Shown: positions 1-8,496, counted from the stretch's first letter. The stretch is 15,688 nucleotides of DNA from Bacteroidales bacterium UBA4345 (GCA_002396385.1 DGTD01000069.1:1-15688); one strand, 5' to 3'. The notes: generated from the letters alone by a model not told the origin. Numbers and translations: made by a program.

Positions 1-2003
1 GCGTTCTCTTTGTAACCAGCAGGGTAAGAGCTGATTTCACCCATTTCAACGTGGTAAGTAGTGTATGCAGGGTTGTTGAGCACCATACCGTGTTCGCAGT
101 CGAGGTACTTCTTACAAGAGTCGATAGCCTTGTCGACCATACCTTCTTCAAGACCGATGCCGGCCATTGTGCAGAAGCCCTGGCTTTCGATGAAGATTTT
201 ACCTTCCTCGCATTCCTTAGAACCGATCTTGTTGCCATAGAAGTCGTAAGCACGGAGGTACCATTCACCATCCCAGCCGTGTTTCTTAACGGCCTCAACC
301 ATCGAGTCGATGCACTTTTGCGCACGTTCAGCCTCGTCGTTCTTGCCCATCTGCTTGCAGAGGTCAACGTAGTCCTTACCAGTCACAACGAACAGACCGG
401 CAATCATCAAAGACTCAGCCTTGCTGCCAACCGAGTTGTTTTCGGTAGTCTGGAAAGACTCGTTAGGGTCCCAAGAGAAGCAGTTCAGGTTCAAGCAGTC
501 GTTCCAGTCGGCACGGCCGATGAGCGGCAACATGTGAGGGCCGAGGTTGTTCACCACGTGGTTGAACGAAATTTTAAGGTGTTCGAAGAGGGAAACCTCG
601 GTACCAGGCTTGTTATCGAAAGGAACAGGCTCGTCGAGGATAGAGAAGTCGCCAGTCTCCTTCAAATATGCTGCAGTACCGAAGATCAACCAACAAGGGT
701 CGTCGTTGAAACCGCCACCTATGTCGTTGTTACCGTGCTTGGTCAAAGGCTGGTACTGGTGGTAGCAACCACCGTCAGGGAACTGGGTAGAAGCGATATC
801 GATGATACGTTCGCGTGCACGTGAAGGCACCTGGTGAACGAAACCAACCAAGTCTTGGTTAGAGTCGCGGAAGCCCATACCACGGCCGACACCACTCTCG
901 AAGAACGAAGCAGAACGAGAGAAGTTGAAGGTAATCATACACTGGTACTGACTCCAGATGTTGACCATACGGTTCAGTTTCTCATCGTCAGACTTAACAA
1001 CGTAGCACTCGAGCAGCTTGTCCCACATAGCGGCAAGTTCAGCGAAAGCAGCGTCAACCGCCTTCACATCGGCAAAACGGTTGATGGTTTCGAGGGCCTT
1101 CTTCTTGTTAACAAAAGTAACGTCGGAATCTTGAGAAGTGATGAGTTCACCACTCTTCTTGCGGGCGAGGTCTTCTTTGCAGAACTTCTCTTCCTGTTTG
1201 TTCTCGACATAACCGAGCACGAAGATATAGTCTTTGCTCTCACCTGGCTTGAGTTCAACCTCGATGTAGTGAGAAGCAATAGGAGACCAACCGTGTGCGA
1301 GAGAGTTGCCTGGCTTGCCAGCCATTACGCACTGAGGGTCAGCGAACTCGTTGTAAAGACCGATGAAAGACTCACGATCGGTATCGTAGCCGTCGATCTT
1401 GGCATTAGCCACAGCATAGTATGCATAGTGGTCGCGGCGTTCCTTGTATTCAGTCTTGTGATAGATAACGCTACCGTCGATTTCGACCTCACCGGTAGAC
1501 CAGTTACGCTGGAAGTTCTCCATATCGGTCGCAGCGTTCCACAGACACCATTCAGCGAAAGAGAAAAGTTTGATTTTCTTAGTGTAGGTAGTCGTGTTCT
1601 TGAGGGTAACCTTCTGAACCTCGGCCCAAGTCTTGAGCGGCACGAAGAAGAGGACAGAAGCCTCGATACCGTTCTTAGAACCAGTGATGCGGGTATAGTT
1701 CATACCGTGGCGGCACTCGTAAGCGTCGAGCGGAGTCTTGCAAGGCTTCCAGCCCGGATTCCATACAGTACCATTATCGTTGATGTAGAAATAACGGCCA
1801 CCATTATCCATTGGCACACCGTTGTAACGGTAACGGGTGATACGGCGGAACTTAGCGTCCTTGTAGAAGTTGTAACCTCCGGCAGTGTTAGAAATCAAAC
1901 CGAAGAAGTCCTCGTTACCCAGGTAGTTGATCCAAGGGAACGGGGTTGCTGGATTGGTGATGACGAACTCGCGGTTCGCATCGTCATAGTGTCCGAATTC
2001 CAT
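1..2003 (-). CDS. Cellobiose phosphorylase (GH94), C-terminus cut by window edge
   Basis: Read on the minus strand from ATG at 2003, this open frame has 667 codons and leaves the window at position 1. Cellobiose phosphorylases are roughly 810 residues, so about 140 C-terminal residues are outside. The protein closely resembles clostridial cellobiose phosphorylases from memory: an N-terminal [16 protein letters not shown] block, NTAGGY (39-44), RITRYRYN (54-61), NMVRLK-like [10 protein letters not shown] (341-350), and the catalytic-region motif FRDSNQD (378-384), which carries the family's general-acid Asp. Family chemistry is reversible phosphorolysis of cellobiose to glucose 1-phosphate and glucose. 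There is no signal peptide, so it should act in the cytosol on imported cellobiose. No transporter or other glycoside hydrolase gene is visible in the window. The start is supported by family alignment and by a -7 box about 56 nt upstream. A related GH94 specificity such as cellodextrin is possible but less likely. Confidence 0.93.
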   Translation of the reverse strand, partial: MEFGHYDDANREFVITNPATPFPWINYLGNEDFFGLISNTAGGYNFYKDAKFRRITRYRYNGVPMDNGGRYFYINDNGTVWNPGWKPCKTPLDAYECRHGMNYTRITGSKNGIEASVLFFVPLKTWAEVQKVTLKNTTTYTKKIKLFSFAEWCLWNAATDMENFQRNWSTGEVEIDGSVIYHKTEYKERRDHYAYYAVANAKIDGYDTDRESFIGLYNEFADPQCVMAGKPGNSLAHGWSPIASHYIEVELKPGESKDYIFVLGYVENKQEEKFCKEDLARKKSGELITSQDSDVTFVNKKKALETINRFADVKAVDAAFAELAAMWDKLLECYVVKSDDEKLNRMVNIWSQYQCMITFNFSRSASFFESGVGRGMGFRDSNQDLVGFVHQVPSRARERIIDIASTQFPDGGCYHQYQPLTKHGNNDIGGGFNDDPCWLIFGTAAYLKETGDFSILDEPVPFDNKPGTEVSLFEHLKISFNHVVNNLGPHMLPLIGRADWNDCLNLNCFSWDPNESFQTTENNSVGSKAESLMIAGLFVVTGKDYVDLCKQMGKNDEAERAQKCIDSMVEAVKKHGWDGEWYLRAYDFYGNKIGSKECEEGKIFIESQGFCTMAGIGLEEGMVDKAIDSCKKYLDCEHGMVLNNPAYTTYHVEMGEISSYPAGYKEN

Positions 2004-2059
2004 AAATTGATGTTATATAAAATTTTTAAATTTATTTAAATCTGTTTTTCATCAAGATA

Positions 2060-2067
2060 CAAATATA
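2060..2067 (-). promoter_or_regulatory. Candidate -7 promoter box for the cellobiose phosphorylase gene
   Basis: Minus-strand TATATTTG fits the Bacteroides -7 consensus TAnnTTTG, 56 nt before the ATG at 2003. No clear TTTG -33 element sits at the usual 19-21 nt spacing. The surrounding 2004-2137 gap is AT-rich and holds nothing else that is clear. Confidence 0.5.
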
Positions 2068-2137
2068 GTAACAAAAAGAGATGTTAAGGGCTATTGGCCA
2101 CAATTTTTGCGGTCAAATTCTTAAAAAATCGAAACGC

Positions 2138-2968
2138 TTACAAATCGGTGTGGCGTGCCTCAATGTCTTCGTCGAGGAAAGCCGAAGCCGCCTGTCGGAA
2201 CATATCGGGGTTTTCGGTAGTCAGGTACCGGCACGAGCCGCCCGTCGTGAGCCGCTGGCGCATATCGGCATGCCGGTCGAGGTAGTCGGCCAGGCTGTCG
2301 GCCACAATACCACCCTGTGGCACAATGCGCACATGTTCAGGCATAAAACGGCGTATCTTCTCCTCGAGCAGCGGGTAATGCGTACACCCCAGAATCACCA
2401 TATCGATCAGCGGATCCTCGCTCAGCAGCGCATCAATCTCCTTTTTCACGAAATAGTCAGCGCCCTCCGAGTCGTATTCTCCATTCTCGACCAGCGGCAC
2501 CCACATGGGGCAGGCGTGCCCCGTGACCACCACATCGGGGAAGAACTTGGCAATCTCGATCGGATACGAGCCAGAGCTGATAGTGCCCTTCGTTCCGAAT
2601 ATGCCGATATGGCGCGTCGATGTCAGTTCGCCCACACGTTCCACAGTGGGGCGGATAATGCCGAGCACACGGCGCGACGCATCCCACACAGGAAGGTCGT
2701 TCTGCTGTATGGTACGCAACGCTTTTGCCGAAGCGGTGTTGCAGGCCAGCAACACCAAAGGGCACCCCATACCGAACAAGCGTTCCACGGTCTGCCGGGT
2801 AAACTGGTAGACCACGTCGAACGAACGGGAGCCGTAGGGCGCACGGGCGTTGTCGCCCAGAAAGACATAGTCGTACTGTGGGAGCACACGGCGCAGTTCA
2901 CGCAAAATAGACAAACCACCGTATCCGGAATCGAAAACACCGATAGGGCCTTTACTTACTGGTTGCAT
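2138..2968 (-). CDS. murI: Glutamate racemase
   Basis: This 276-residue protein has the full set of glutamate racemase motifs. They are FDSGYGG (12-18) with the active-site Asp/Ser pair, the PYG segment (44-46), ACNTAS with catalytic Cys76, and GCTHYP with catalytic Cys195. The enzyme interconverts L- and D-glutamate without a cofactor and supplies D-Glu for peptidoglycan in the cytosol. Length is normal for the family. The ATG at 2968 gives a typical short N-terminus before the first motif. It follows the two ompH-like genes, a linkage known in Bacteroidota, but a strong intrinsic terminator (2996-3029) lies between them with only 27 nt from the U-run to the ATG. No convincing promoter fits in that gap, so expression may depend on read-through. 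Downstream 2004-2137 has no good terminator. Confidence 0.96.
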   Translation of the reverse strand: MQPVSKGPIGVFDSGYGGLSILRELRRVLPQYDYVFLGDNARAPYGSRSFDVVYQFTRQTVERLFGMGCPLVLLACNTASAKALRTIQQNDLPVWDASRRVLGIIRPTVERVGELTSTRHIGIFGTKGTISSGSYPIEIAKFFPDVVVTGHACPMWVPLVENGEYDSEGADYFVKKEIDALLSEDPLIDMVILGCTHYPLLEEKIRRFMPEHVRIVPQGGIVADSLADYLDRHADMRQRLTTGGSCRYLTTENPDMFRQAASAFLDEDIEARHTDL

Positions 2969-2995
2969 TTAAGTCGGCAGAGAAAAAGTGAGTAG

Positions 2996-3029
2996 AAAAA
3001 AAGCCCTTGGCACATAGCGTACCAAGGGC
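2996..3029 (-). terminator. Rho-independent terminator after the second ompH-like gene
   Basis: Minus-strand GCCCTTGG and CCAAGGGC form a perfect 8-bp stem (3022-3029 with 3003-3010) around an 11-nt loop, followed directly by seven T residues (3002-2996). It lies 21 nt past the stop codon of the upstream gene and just before murI. Confidence 0.9.
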
Positions 3030-3050
3030 GCCTATTAGAATTAAAATGGA

Positions 3051-3575
3051 TTAGCGTTTGATGGAAGCCGCACTAACACCAAGCTTCTTCAGCACCAGGT
3101 TGGTGATGTCGATAGCAGAGTCGCTCTTATAGAGGATGGCCTGGGTGTCGAGAATGTAAAGGAAGCCATTCTCTTTGGCAACCTCGTCGATAGCCTTGCG
3201 GATTTTGTCGCGGACAGGCGTCTGCAACGATTCCTGCTTCTTCTGCAACAACTGTTGCGCATTGGTGTAATAGTTCTGAACGCGGGTCTGCAAAGCCTGG
3301 ATTTCCTCGGCACGGTTCTGCTTGATGCTCTCGTCCCAAGTCTGGTAGTTCTTCTGGTATTCCTCGGTCTTGCGCGCAATTTCTTCCTGCATACGTTTCA
3401 ACTCAACCTCGTATTCGTCGCTGGTCTTCTTCATTACAGAATCGATTTCAGCGGCATCAGGCAAAGACATGAACAACAGTTGGACATCGAGGTGTCCGAG
3501 TTTGGCAGCACCAGTCTGTGCGAACGAAACGAAAGGCGCAGCCGCAAGGCACAAAAGGATTAACTTTTTCAACAT
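3051..3575 (-). CDS. OmpH/Skp-family periplasmic chaperone, second copy
   Basis: The product is 174 residues, typical for the OmpH/Skp family. Residues 1-19 form a Sec signal peptide with a Lys-Lys start and hydrophobic core; predicted cleavage is after Phe-Ala, leaving Gln20 first. The mature protein has the family layout: a short beta segment (GHLDVQLLF), a long charged coiled-coil arm (about 50-120) rich in Glu, Lys and Gln, and a C-terminal beta part ending in NLVLKKLGV. Skp-like proteins form trimers that hold unfolded outer-membrane proteins in the periplasm. It lies 84 bp after its paralogue and downstream of bamA, which supports the role. The gap contains a TATCTTTG box (3612-3619), so this copy may also be transcribed separately. 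A strong terminator ends the unit. The specific clients and any division of labour with the other copy are not known from sequence. Confidence 0.9.
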   Translation of the reverse strand: MLKKLILLCLAAAPFVSFAQTGAAKLGHLDVQLLFMSLPDAAEIDSVMKKTSDEYEVELKRMQEEIARKTEEYQKNYQTWDESIKQNRAEEIQALQTRVQNYYTNAQQLLQKKQESLQTPVRDKIRKAIDEVAKENGFLYILDTQAILYKSDSAIDITNLVLKKLGVSAASIKR

Positions 3576-3611
3576 GATTTATTTTCAATTATATATATTT
3601 CAATTCACTCA

Positions 3612-3619
3612 CAAAGATA
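3612..3619 (-). promoter_or_regulatory. Candidate internal -7 box between the two ompH-like genes
   Basis: Minus-strand TATCTTTG matches TAnnTTTG and is identical to boxes at 10262 and 13245. It lies 36 nt before the ATG at 3575. No TTTG is seen at the -33 position, so it is only a candidate. Confidence 0.45.
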
Positions 3620-3659
3620 CAAAAAAAGGAAGACTCATCCTTCATCCGTACCTTTTTGT

Positions 3660-4175
3660 TTACTTAGAATAACCAAGTTTGGTAAGGACCATATCGCTGA
3701 TGTCTATTTTTGAAGAATAGTACACCATATTCTGAGCGGAAGTCTTGTCGAAAATGACAGAGTAGCCATTCTTTTCTGCAACATCCTTAACAGCAGCATA
3801 CACTTCGTCTTGGATAGGCTTCATCAGGCTTTCGCGTTTTTTGAAGAGCTCGCCCTGAGGACCGAAATATTTTCTTTTCAGTTCGTTAGCCTCTTTTTCC
3901 TTGGCAACGATCTCGTTTTCCTTTTTGGTCTTCATTTCATCGGAATAGAAGACCGACTCGGTCTGGTAGTTCTTGTAGAGGACCTGGGCCTCGTTGTTTT
4001 TAGCCTCAACTTCCTTCTGCCATTTTTCGGAAACCTGTTTCAGTTGTTCGTTAGCGCTCTCATACATAGGAATGTTTTTCAAAATGTATTGCATATCGAC
4101 AACCGCAGTTTTCTGTGCGATAGCAGAGAATGCACCCGCAACAGCGAGTAATGCAATCATCAAAAATTTTCTCAT
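3660..4175 (-). CDS. OmpH/Skp-family periplasmic chaperone, first copy
   Basis: This 171-residue protein is a second member of the OmpH/Skp family. It has a Sec signal peptide (MRKFLMIALL onwards) with predicted cleavage after Ala-Ile-Ala, leaving Gln21 as the first mature residue. A beta segment (KTAVVDMQYILKNIP) is followed by a highly charged coiled-coil arm (about 40-115) and a C-terminal segment ending IDISDMVLTKLGY, closely parallel to the end of the downstream copy. The two differ substantially in the arm. It probably chaperones unfolded outer-membrane proteins through the periplasm for BamA, whose gene ends 69 bp upstream. The ATG at 4175 starts directly at the signal peptide. A weak hairpin lies in the upstream gap, and the gap has no TAnnTTTG box, so this gene is probably co-transcribed with bamA. 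Confidence 0.9.
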   Translation of the reverse strand: MRKFLMIALLAVAGAFSAIAQKTAVVDMQYILKNIPMYESANEQLKQVSEKWQKEVEAKNNEAQVLYKNYQTESVFYSDEMKTKKENEIVAKEKEANELKRKYFGPQGELFKKRESLMKPIQDEVYAAVKDVAEKNGYSVIFDKTSAQNMVYYSSKIDISDMVLTKLGYSK

Positions 4176-4204
4176 ATTTCGTACTTTTTTATTGTTTGTT
4201 CTGT

Positions 4205-4240
4205 AAAATGAAATACAAAGGCCGTGCCAAAGTGCAGGCC
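4205..4240 (-). terminator. Weak hairpin between bamA and ompH, possible attenuator
   Basis: On the minus strand GGCCTGC pairs with GCA-c-GGCC (one bulged C) around a 6-nt loop, then an interrupted T-rich stretch (TTTGTATTTCATTTT) follows. The stem is moderate and the U-run broken, so partial termination or mRNA stabilisation is more likely than a full stop. It lies 4 nt after the bamA stop. Confidence 0.35.
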
Positions 4241-4244
4241 GAGT

Positions 4245-6965
4245 TTAGAACTCTTGACCGATAACCAGGTGGAAGTTGCTGTGGTTGTCGCCCTTGTAGC
4301 GTGTTTCGTCGAAACCATAACCATAGTCAACACCAATTAGGCCAATCATCGGCAAGAAGATACGTGCGCCAACCCCGACAGAGCGTTTGAGGTTGAACGG
4401 ATCGAACTCGTCGAACTCCTGCCAAGCGTTTCCGGCATCGGCAAACGTCAGCACATAGATGGTGCTGGTAGGCTGCAACATGAGCGGATAGCGTAACTCG
4501 ACAGACAAACGGGTATAGAGGTTACCAGCCTGTCGGCCAGAGACTGGGTCACGCGGAGTGAGCGAACCGTTCTTGTAACCACGCATGGCGACAGCTGTGG
4601 TAGCATAAGTAGAGCTGGTACCCGAAGTACCGTCGCCACCCACATAGTAGCGTTCGAACGGCGAGCGCCTATTCCGGTTATAGTATCCCAAAAAGCCATA
4701 CTCGGCACGGGTCATCAGCACCAGTTTCTGGTCGGGCGTAAGCGGAGTGAAGACCTTCGCCTTCAGTTCCGTCTTGTAATACTCTACCCAGCGGTACAAA
4801 TCCTGCTGCATAGAGGTAAACTGCGCCTCGTTGAGCGATTCGCCATTCCGATAGCGCTTATACAGGTCGTACGTTTCCTTACTGTCTTTAAATGCCGAGT
4901 AAGGCGGAGTCGCACGCAACGATATGGAGAAGTTAGACCCCCTGTGCGTATAGTACGGATTATCGAGCGAGTTACGGCCGAAAGTCACACCCACGTTCAA
5001 GTTGTTGGCCACACCGTCGGACATATCGAAATAATCCCAGTTGTTAAGTTTGTAGTGGCGGTAAGCCAACTCACCATAAATAGTGAAATAGTCGTCAGGC
5101 CAAGACAAGCGTGTACCGACACCGACAGCACCACCCAGCGTGACGATGTACTTTTCAGGGTCGGCATCGTAGTTGTAGGTGTTCGAGAAACTGTTATAGC
5201 TGTTATAATAGTCGTTATCCCAGTAATACTTGCTCACACCCGTCTGTTTCGACCAATAGAACGTGGTATTGAAGTTAGTCGGACGGCGGCCACCCAGCCA
5301 AGGCTCGGTAAACGAGATGGAAGCGGAATTGTAATAGCTGCCGTTTGTAGTGTAATTGATAGCCAAAGTCTGTCCGTCGCCTTGAGGAAGCGGATTATAA
5401 CTCTTTTTGTTGAAGATATTCTGGATAGAGAAGTTGGTAAACTTAAAGCCCAACGAGCCGGTAACACCCGTAGAACCATAACCGAACGAGAGTTCCACCT
5501 GGTCGTTCCTTTTCTGTTCCAGATTGTAGATGATGTCAACAGTACCATCTTCGGGATGCGGAACAGGGCGGATATCCATTTTTTCAGGGTCGAACTGCCC
5601 GGTAGCAGCCAACTCGCGGGCAGAACGCTGCAAATTGGTCTTGCTGAACAAATCGCCCGGTTTGGTACGCAGCTCACGGCGAATCACATTGTCGTAAACA
5701 GCCGTGTTACCATTAATCTCGATGTTGTTGATAACAGCCTGTCGGCCCTCGTAGATACGCATCTCCATATCGATAGAGTCGCCAACCACATTAATCTCCA
5801 CAGGCTCGATGTTAAAGAACAGGTAGCCGTTATCCATATAGAGGTTCGACACCGCATCCTCGTCGATATTGATACGCTCGTCGAGTTGTTTCTGGTTGTA
5901 AACATCCCCCTTCTTAATTCCAAGAGCAGCAGACAGGGCCTCACTACTGTAGATGGTATTACCCGTCCACGTTATATTGCGGAAATAGTATTTCCTACCT
6001 TCGCTGACAGACAAATAAACATCCACCTTCCGGTTTTTGTAAGGAACCACGCTATCGGCCACAATTTCGGCATCGCGGAAACCTTTTTCGTTATACTTAG
6101 CCAACAATTTGCCCTTGTCTTCGCTATACTTCTCACGTACGAACTTTTTCGACTTGAAGATATTGTAGATGCGGGGCTCTTTGGTGCCTTTCAAAGCCCA
6201 TTTGGCCTTGAAGTCCGACAAGTTTTCGTTACCGTTAATGTAGATGCGGTGTACCTTGATTTTTTCCTTGCGGTCGACATCAATATAAACGACCTGATAG
6301 TTGGGCTGGGTAGGGTCAGGACGCAAGTCAATGGCCACATCGGCCTTTTCGTATCCCTTTTCCGCAAGTTTGTGCTTAATAAGGTACTGGGCCCTAGAAG
6401 CCATAGCCGGCGAAATTTGTCCGCCCTTCGTCAGTCCGATACCACTCTGAATGTCTTCCTTATCCTTCTTTTTCACACCAGAGATCACGATATCTGAAAT
6501 GCGGGGACGTGGTTTGAAAGCCAGTTCCAACCAGGCCTCATCGCCTTGAATTTTTCTGGCAAGTATTTTCACATCAGAGAAAAGCCCCTGTTTCCAAAAT
6601 TTCTTGATAGCACCAGAAAAAGCCTCGCCCGGCATTTTAACGCGGTCGCCGACATGCAGGCCAGAGTAAGCAATCAGCACCGACTTGTCGTAAACGCCGT
6701 TGCCAGTCACCGAAATATCCTTAATGACATATTCCCTCGGAGAATTCGAGTACTCAATTTCGTGGGGAGCCGCATCGTCAGAAGCCAGGGCCACCACCTT
6801 TGCCACAGTATCGGTCTGGTCAACGATATTCGTATCGGCAACAATCGCCACCGAATCGACAGCCGTAGAAACCGAGTCGTTAGAAACAGCGCCAGACTGT
6901 CCGAAAGAGTTAGCCGACACAGTGCAAGCAAAAGCCAAGCCGACCAAACGTTTCAAATATGTCAT
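4245..6965 (-). CDS. bamA: Outer-membrane protein assembly factor BamA (Omp85 family)
   Basis: This 906-residue protein is the essential core of the outer-membrane beta-barrel assembly machine. After a signal peptide (predicted cleavage SFG|Q23) comes an unusual acidic, Val/Ala/Ser/Thr/Asp-rich stretch to about residue 75. Five POTRA domains follow, each opening with a beta strand and Gly-Asn/Gly turn: about 78-155, 156-235 (PRISDIVISG), 236-322 (KVHRIYINGN), 325-408 (FRNITWTGN) and 410-485 (INNIEINGN). The barrel runs from about 490 to the C-terminal Phe, with AMRGY (793-797) matching the conserved VRGF/Y lid motif. A helical-looking insertion of about 55 residues (687-741) sits between barrel strands. 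ATG at 6965 is preferred over the upstream TTG at 6977 because it begins directly at the signal peptide. The gene starts 23 nt after uppS, so it is in the same operon, with ompH-like chaperone genes behind it. Confidence 0.96.
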   Translation of the reverse strand: MTYLKRLVGLAFACTVSANSFGQSGAVSNDSVSTAVDSVAIVADTNIVDQTDTVAKVVALASDDAAPHEIEYSNSPREYVIKDISVTGNGVYDKSVLIAYSGLHVGDRVKMPGEAFSGAIKKFWKQGLFSDVKILARKIQGDEAWLELAFKPRPRISDIVISGVKKKDKEDIQSGIGLTKGGQISPAMASRAQYLIKHKLAEKGYEKADVAIDLRPDPTQPNYQVVYIDVDRKEKIKVHRIYINGNENLSDFKAKWALKGTKEPRIYNIFKSKKFVREKYSEDKGKLLAKYNEKGFRDAEIVADSVVPYKNRKVDVYLSVSEGRKYYFRNITWTGNTIYSSEALSAALGIKKGDVYNQKQLDERINIDEDAVSNLYMDNGYLFFNIEPVEINVVGDSIDMEMRIYEGRQAVINNIEINGNTAVYDNVIRRELRTKPGDLFSKTNLQRSARELAATGQFDPEKMDIRPVPHPEDGTVDIIYNLEQKRNDQVELSFGYGSTGVTGSLGFKFTNFSIQNIFNKKSYNPLPQGDGQTLAINYTTNGSYYNSASISFTEPWLGGRRPTNFNTTFYWSKQTGVSKYYWDNDYYNSYNSFSNTYNYDADPEKYIVTLGGAVGVGTRLSWPDDYFTIYGELAYRHYKLNNWDYFDMSDGVANNLNVGVTFGRNSLDNPYYTHRGSNFSISLRATPPYSAFKDSKETYDLYKRYRNGESLNEAQFTSMQQDLYRWVEYYKTELKAKVFTPLTPDQKLVLMTRAEYGFLGYYNRNRRSPFERYYVGGDGTSGTSSTYATTAVAMRGYKNGSLTPRDPVSGRQAGNLYTRLSVELRYPLMLQPTSTIYVLTFADAGNAWQEFDEFDPFNLKRSVGVGARIFLPMIGLIGVDYGYGFDETRYKGDNHSNFHLVIGQEF

Positions 6966-6988
6966 ATTAAAAATCAAAATTCTTTGTT

Positions 6989-7735
6989 TTATTTGGTAAG
7001 TTGTTCACTAGTTTTACCGAAACGTCGTTCACGGTTCTGGTAGTCATAAATGGCCTCGTAGAGCTGTTCCTTCTTAAATTCAGGCCAACAGACGTCGGTA
7101 AAATACAATTCAGAATAAGACAACTGCCACATCAGGAAATTACTGATTCTCAGCTCACCGCTTGTGCGAATAAGCAGATCCGGGTCAGGAATACCCTTCG
7201 TAGCAAGATGGTTCGAAAAACATTCGTCGTCAATATCATCCAGAGCCAGCCTTCCATCTTTAACCTCAGCCGCTATATTACGCACCGCGCGGACAATTTC
7301 CCAACGCGAAGAATAGCTGATAGCCAAAACAAGCGTCATACCAGTGCAGGCGGCAGTTTTGTCGATAGCCATCTGCATATTGGACCGTGTTTTCTCGCTA
7401 AGACGCTCCACATCGCCAATAACGACCATGCGGATGTTATTGGCCAACATCTTTTCGAGGTAGCTGTTAATAGCCGTAACGAACAGGTCCATAAGCGCAT
7501 TCACCTCGTCGGCCGGACGGTTCCAGTTTTCGGTAGAAAAGGCGTAAAGGGTAAGGTACTTGATACCGATAGCAGCCGCCCCTTCCATCACCTGGTCGAC
7601 AGAGTCCACCCCATTCTGATGACCGAAGATACGGTTCTTACCCTGTTTTTTTGCCCACCGTCCGTTGCCGTCCATAATGATAGCGACGGAAGTCGGGATG
7701 CGTTCTTTATCTAATTTTTCGAGAAAAGTAGTCAT
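6989..7735 (-). CDS. uppS: Isoprenyl transferase (undecaprenyl diphosphate synthase)
   Basis: At 248 residues this is a standard-length cis-prenyltransferase. The diagnostic phosphate-binding block AIIMDGNGRWAKK holds catalytic Asp22, followed by FGHQNG (37-42), the YAFSTENW segment, and the C-terminal signature LIRTSGELRISNFL with SYSELYF. The enzyme condenses isopentenyl diphosphate units with a farnesyl primer to make the C55 lipid carrier for peptidoglycan and surface polysaccharides. It acts at the cytoplasmic face of the inner membrane. The gene starts 12 nt after the upstream DUF6089-like gene and ends 23 nt before bamA, so all three are probably one transcript. The ATG at 7735 places the catalytic Asp at the expected distance from the N-terminus. 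No Shine-Dalgarno is visible, as is normal in this phylum. Confidence 0.97.
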   Translation of the reverse strand: MTTFLEKLDKERIPTSVAIIMDGNGRWAKKQGKNRIFGHQNGVDSVDQVMEGAAAIGIKYLTLYAFSTENWNRPADEVNALMDLFVTAINSYLEKMLANNIRMVVIGDVERLSEKTRSNMQMAIDKTAACTGMTLVLAISYSSRWEIVRAVRNIAAEVKDGRLALDDIDDECFSNHLATKGIPDPDLLIRTSGELRISNFLMWQLSYSELYFTDVCWPEFKKEQLYEAIYDYQNRERRFGKTSEQLTK

Positions 7736-7747
7736 AATAAAAAGCGT

Positions 7748-8437
7748 TTAATCGTATATGCGGCATACGCCACGCCGTTTGAAGATGTCGAACGACAGGA
7801 AGAGAGCCGCGCACGAATACCAGTCGTTATTCTTAAAAGTAGAATGCCCGACATGCATAGGGTCGGTGAGATATCCGTGTCCGTATTCGTCGTCGTCGAA
7901 ATCGTCTTGGAAGAGTTTGTGCATATTCCACTCGACACCCACATTAAACCGGGGTGCGACTTTAAACTTATATCCGACACCGAAAGCCAGTCCAGGCATT
8001 ATATGGTGTCCGTTCCAAGCCTGGTATACAGCGATACTAGGTCCGGCCGTAATGTAAGGAGTATGCCGTTTCAAATCCTTATCCCATCGTCCCATTCCAT
8101 ATTTGAAGAAATTGAGTTCGAATTGGCACCCCACATTCCAAAACGAATGTTCGAAAGAAGAAGAATGGGGGTAATTGATGTCAGGGAAATTTTCAGTATC
8201 GCCAGAAACAGCGCCATACGAGAGGTCGAACTTACACAACCAGTGCGAGCTCATCTTCAGGCGGAGAAGGCCGCCCACATAAGGGTGGTTCTCGTAGAAA
8301 GGAGTGGTAGAATTGGCATCGCCATTGTAATAGGAGACGCCGCCCATCACACCAATTTCTCCCAAATACTGGGCATTCAGCGTATGGGACAGAAGTCCTA
8401 ACAACAATACAAGAATATAACGTTTAAACTGTCTCAT
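7748..8437 (-). CDS. DUF6089-like outer-membrane beta-barrel protein
   Basis: The 229-residue product has a clear signal peptide (MRQFKRYILVLLLG onwards) with predicted cleavage LNA|Q23. The mature part alternates hydrophobic and polar residues and has many Gly/aromatic-rich strands, e.g. GEIGVMGGVSYYNGD, YITAGPSIAVYQAW, MPGLAFGVGYKFKV and FNVGVEWNMHKLF. This suggests a small outer-membrane beta barrel with an acidic loop (DDFDDDEYGHG). It matches my recollection of the DUF6089 family that precedes uppS in many Bacteroidota. No biochemical function is known to me. ATG at 8437 is chosen over the reading-frame extension to 8476 because it starts at the signal peptide. It is the first gene of the uppS-bamA-ompH unit, with a -7 box candidate at 8489-8496. 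A general porin-like or structural protein is the alternative. Confidence 0.8.
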   Translation of the reverse strand: MRQFKRYILVLLLGLLSHTLNAQYLGEIGVMGGVSYYNGDANSTTPFYENHPYVGGLLRLKMSSHWLCKFDLSYGAVSGDTENFPDINYPHSSSFEHSFWNVGCQFELNFFKYGMGRWDKDLKRHTPYITAGPSIAVYQAWNGHHIMPGLAFGVGYKFKVAPRFNVGVEWNMHKLFQDDFDDDEYGHGYLTDPMHVGHSTFKNNDWYSCAALFLSFDIFKRRGVCRIYD

Positions 8438-8488
8438 CGAATAAAAAATTACCATATAATGAACGGCAATTCGCAATATATTATTTTA

Positions 8489-8496
8489 CAAAATTA
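8489..8496 (-). promoter_or_regulatory. Candidate -7 box for the envelope operon
   Basis: Minus-strand TAATTTTG fits TAnnTTTG, 51 nt before the ATG at 8437. A TTTG lies at 8520-8523, giving a spacing of 23 nt, slightly longer than the usual 19-21. It could drive the DUF6089-like gene, uppS, bamA and the ompH-like genes. Confidence 0.45.

Noticed and set aside
2085..2115. Dyad TTGACC...GGCCAA downstream of murI as a terminator
   Set aside because: It has one mismatch, a long loop and no T-run next to the stem.
834..6497. Long plus-strand open frames (e.g. 834-2039, 2081-2995, 4944-6497)
   Set aside because: They lie exactly antisense to the cellobiose phosphorylase, murI and bamA genes, match no family I know, and lack promoters. 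They are a by-product of codon use on the coding strand.
6900..6965. Lipobox-like Ala-Phe-Ala-Cys in the BamA signal peptide
   Set aside because: The -3 position is Ala and -2 is Phe, a poor lipobox. Cleavage before Gln23 fits better.
6963..6977. Alternative TTG start of bamA at 6977
   Set aside because: The ATG at 6965 begins directly at a good signal peptide; the four extra residues add nothing.
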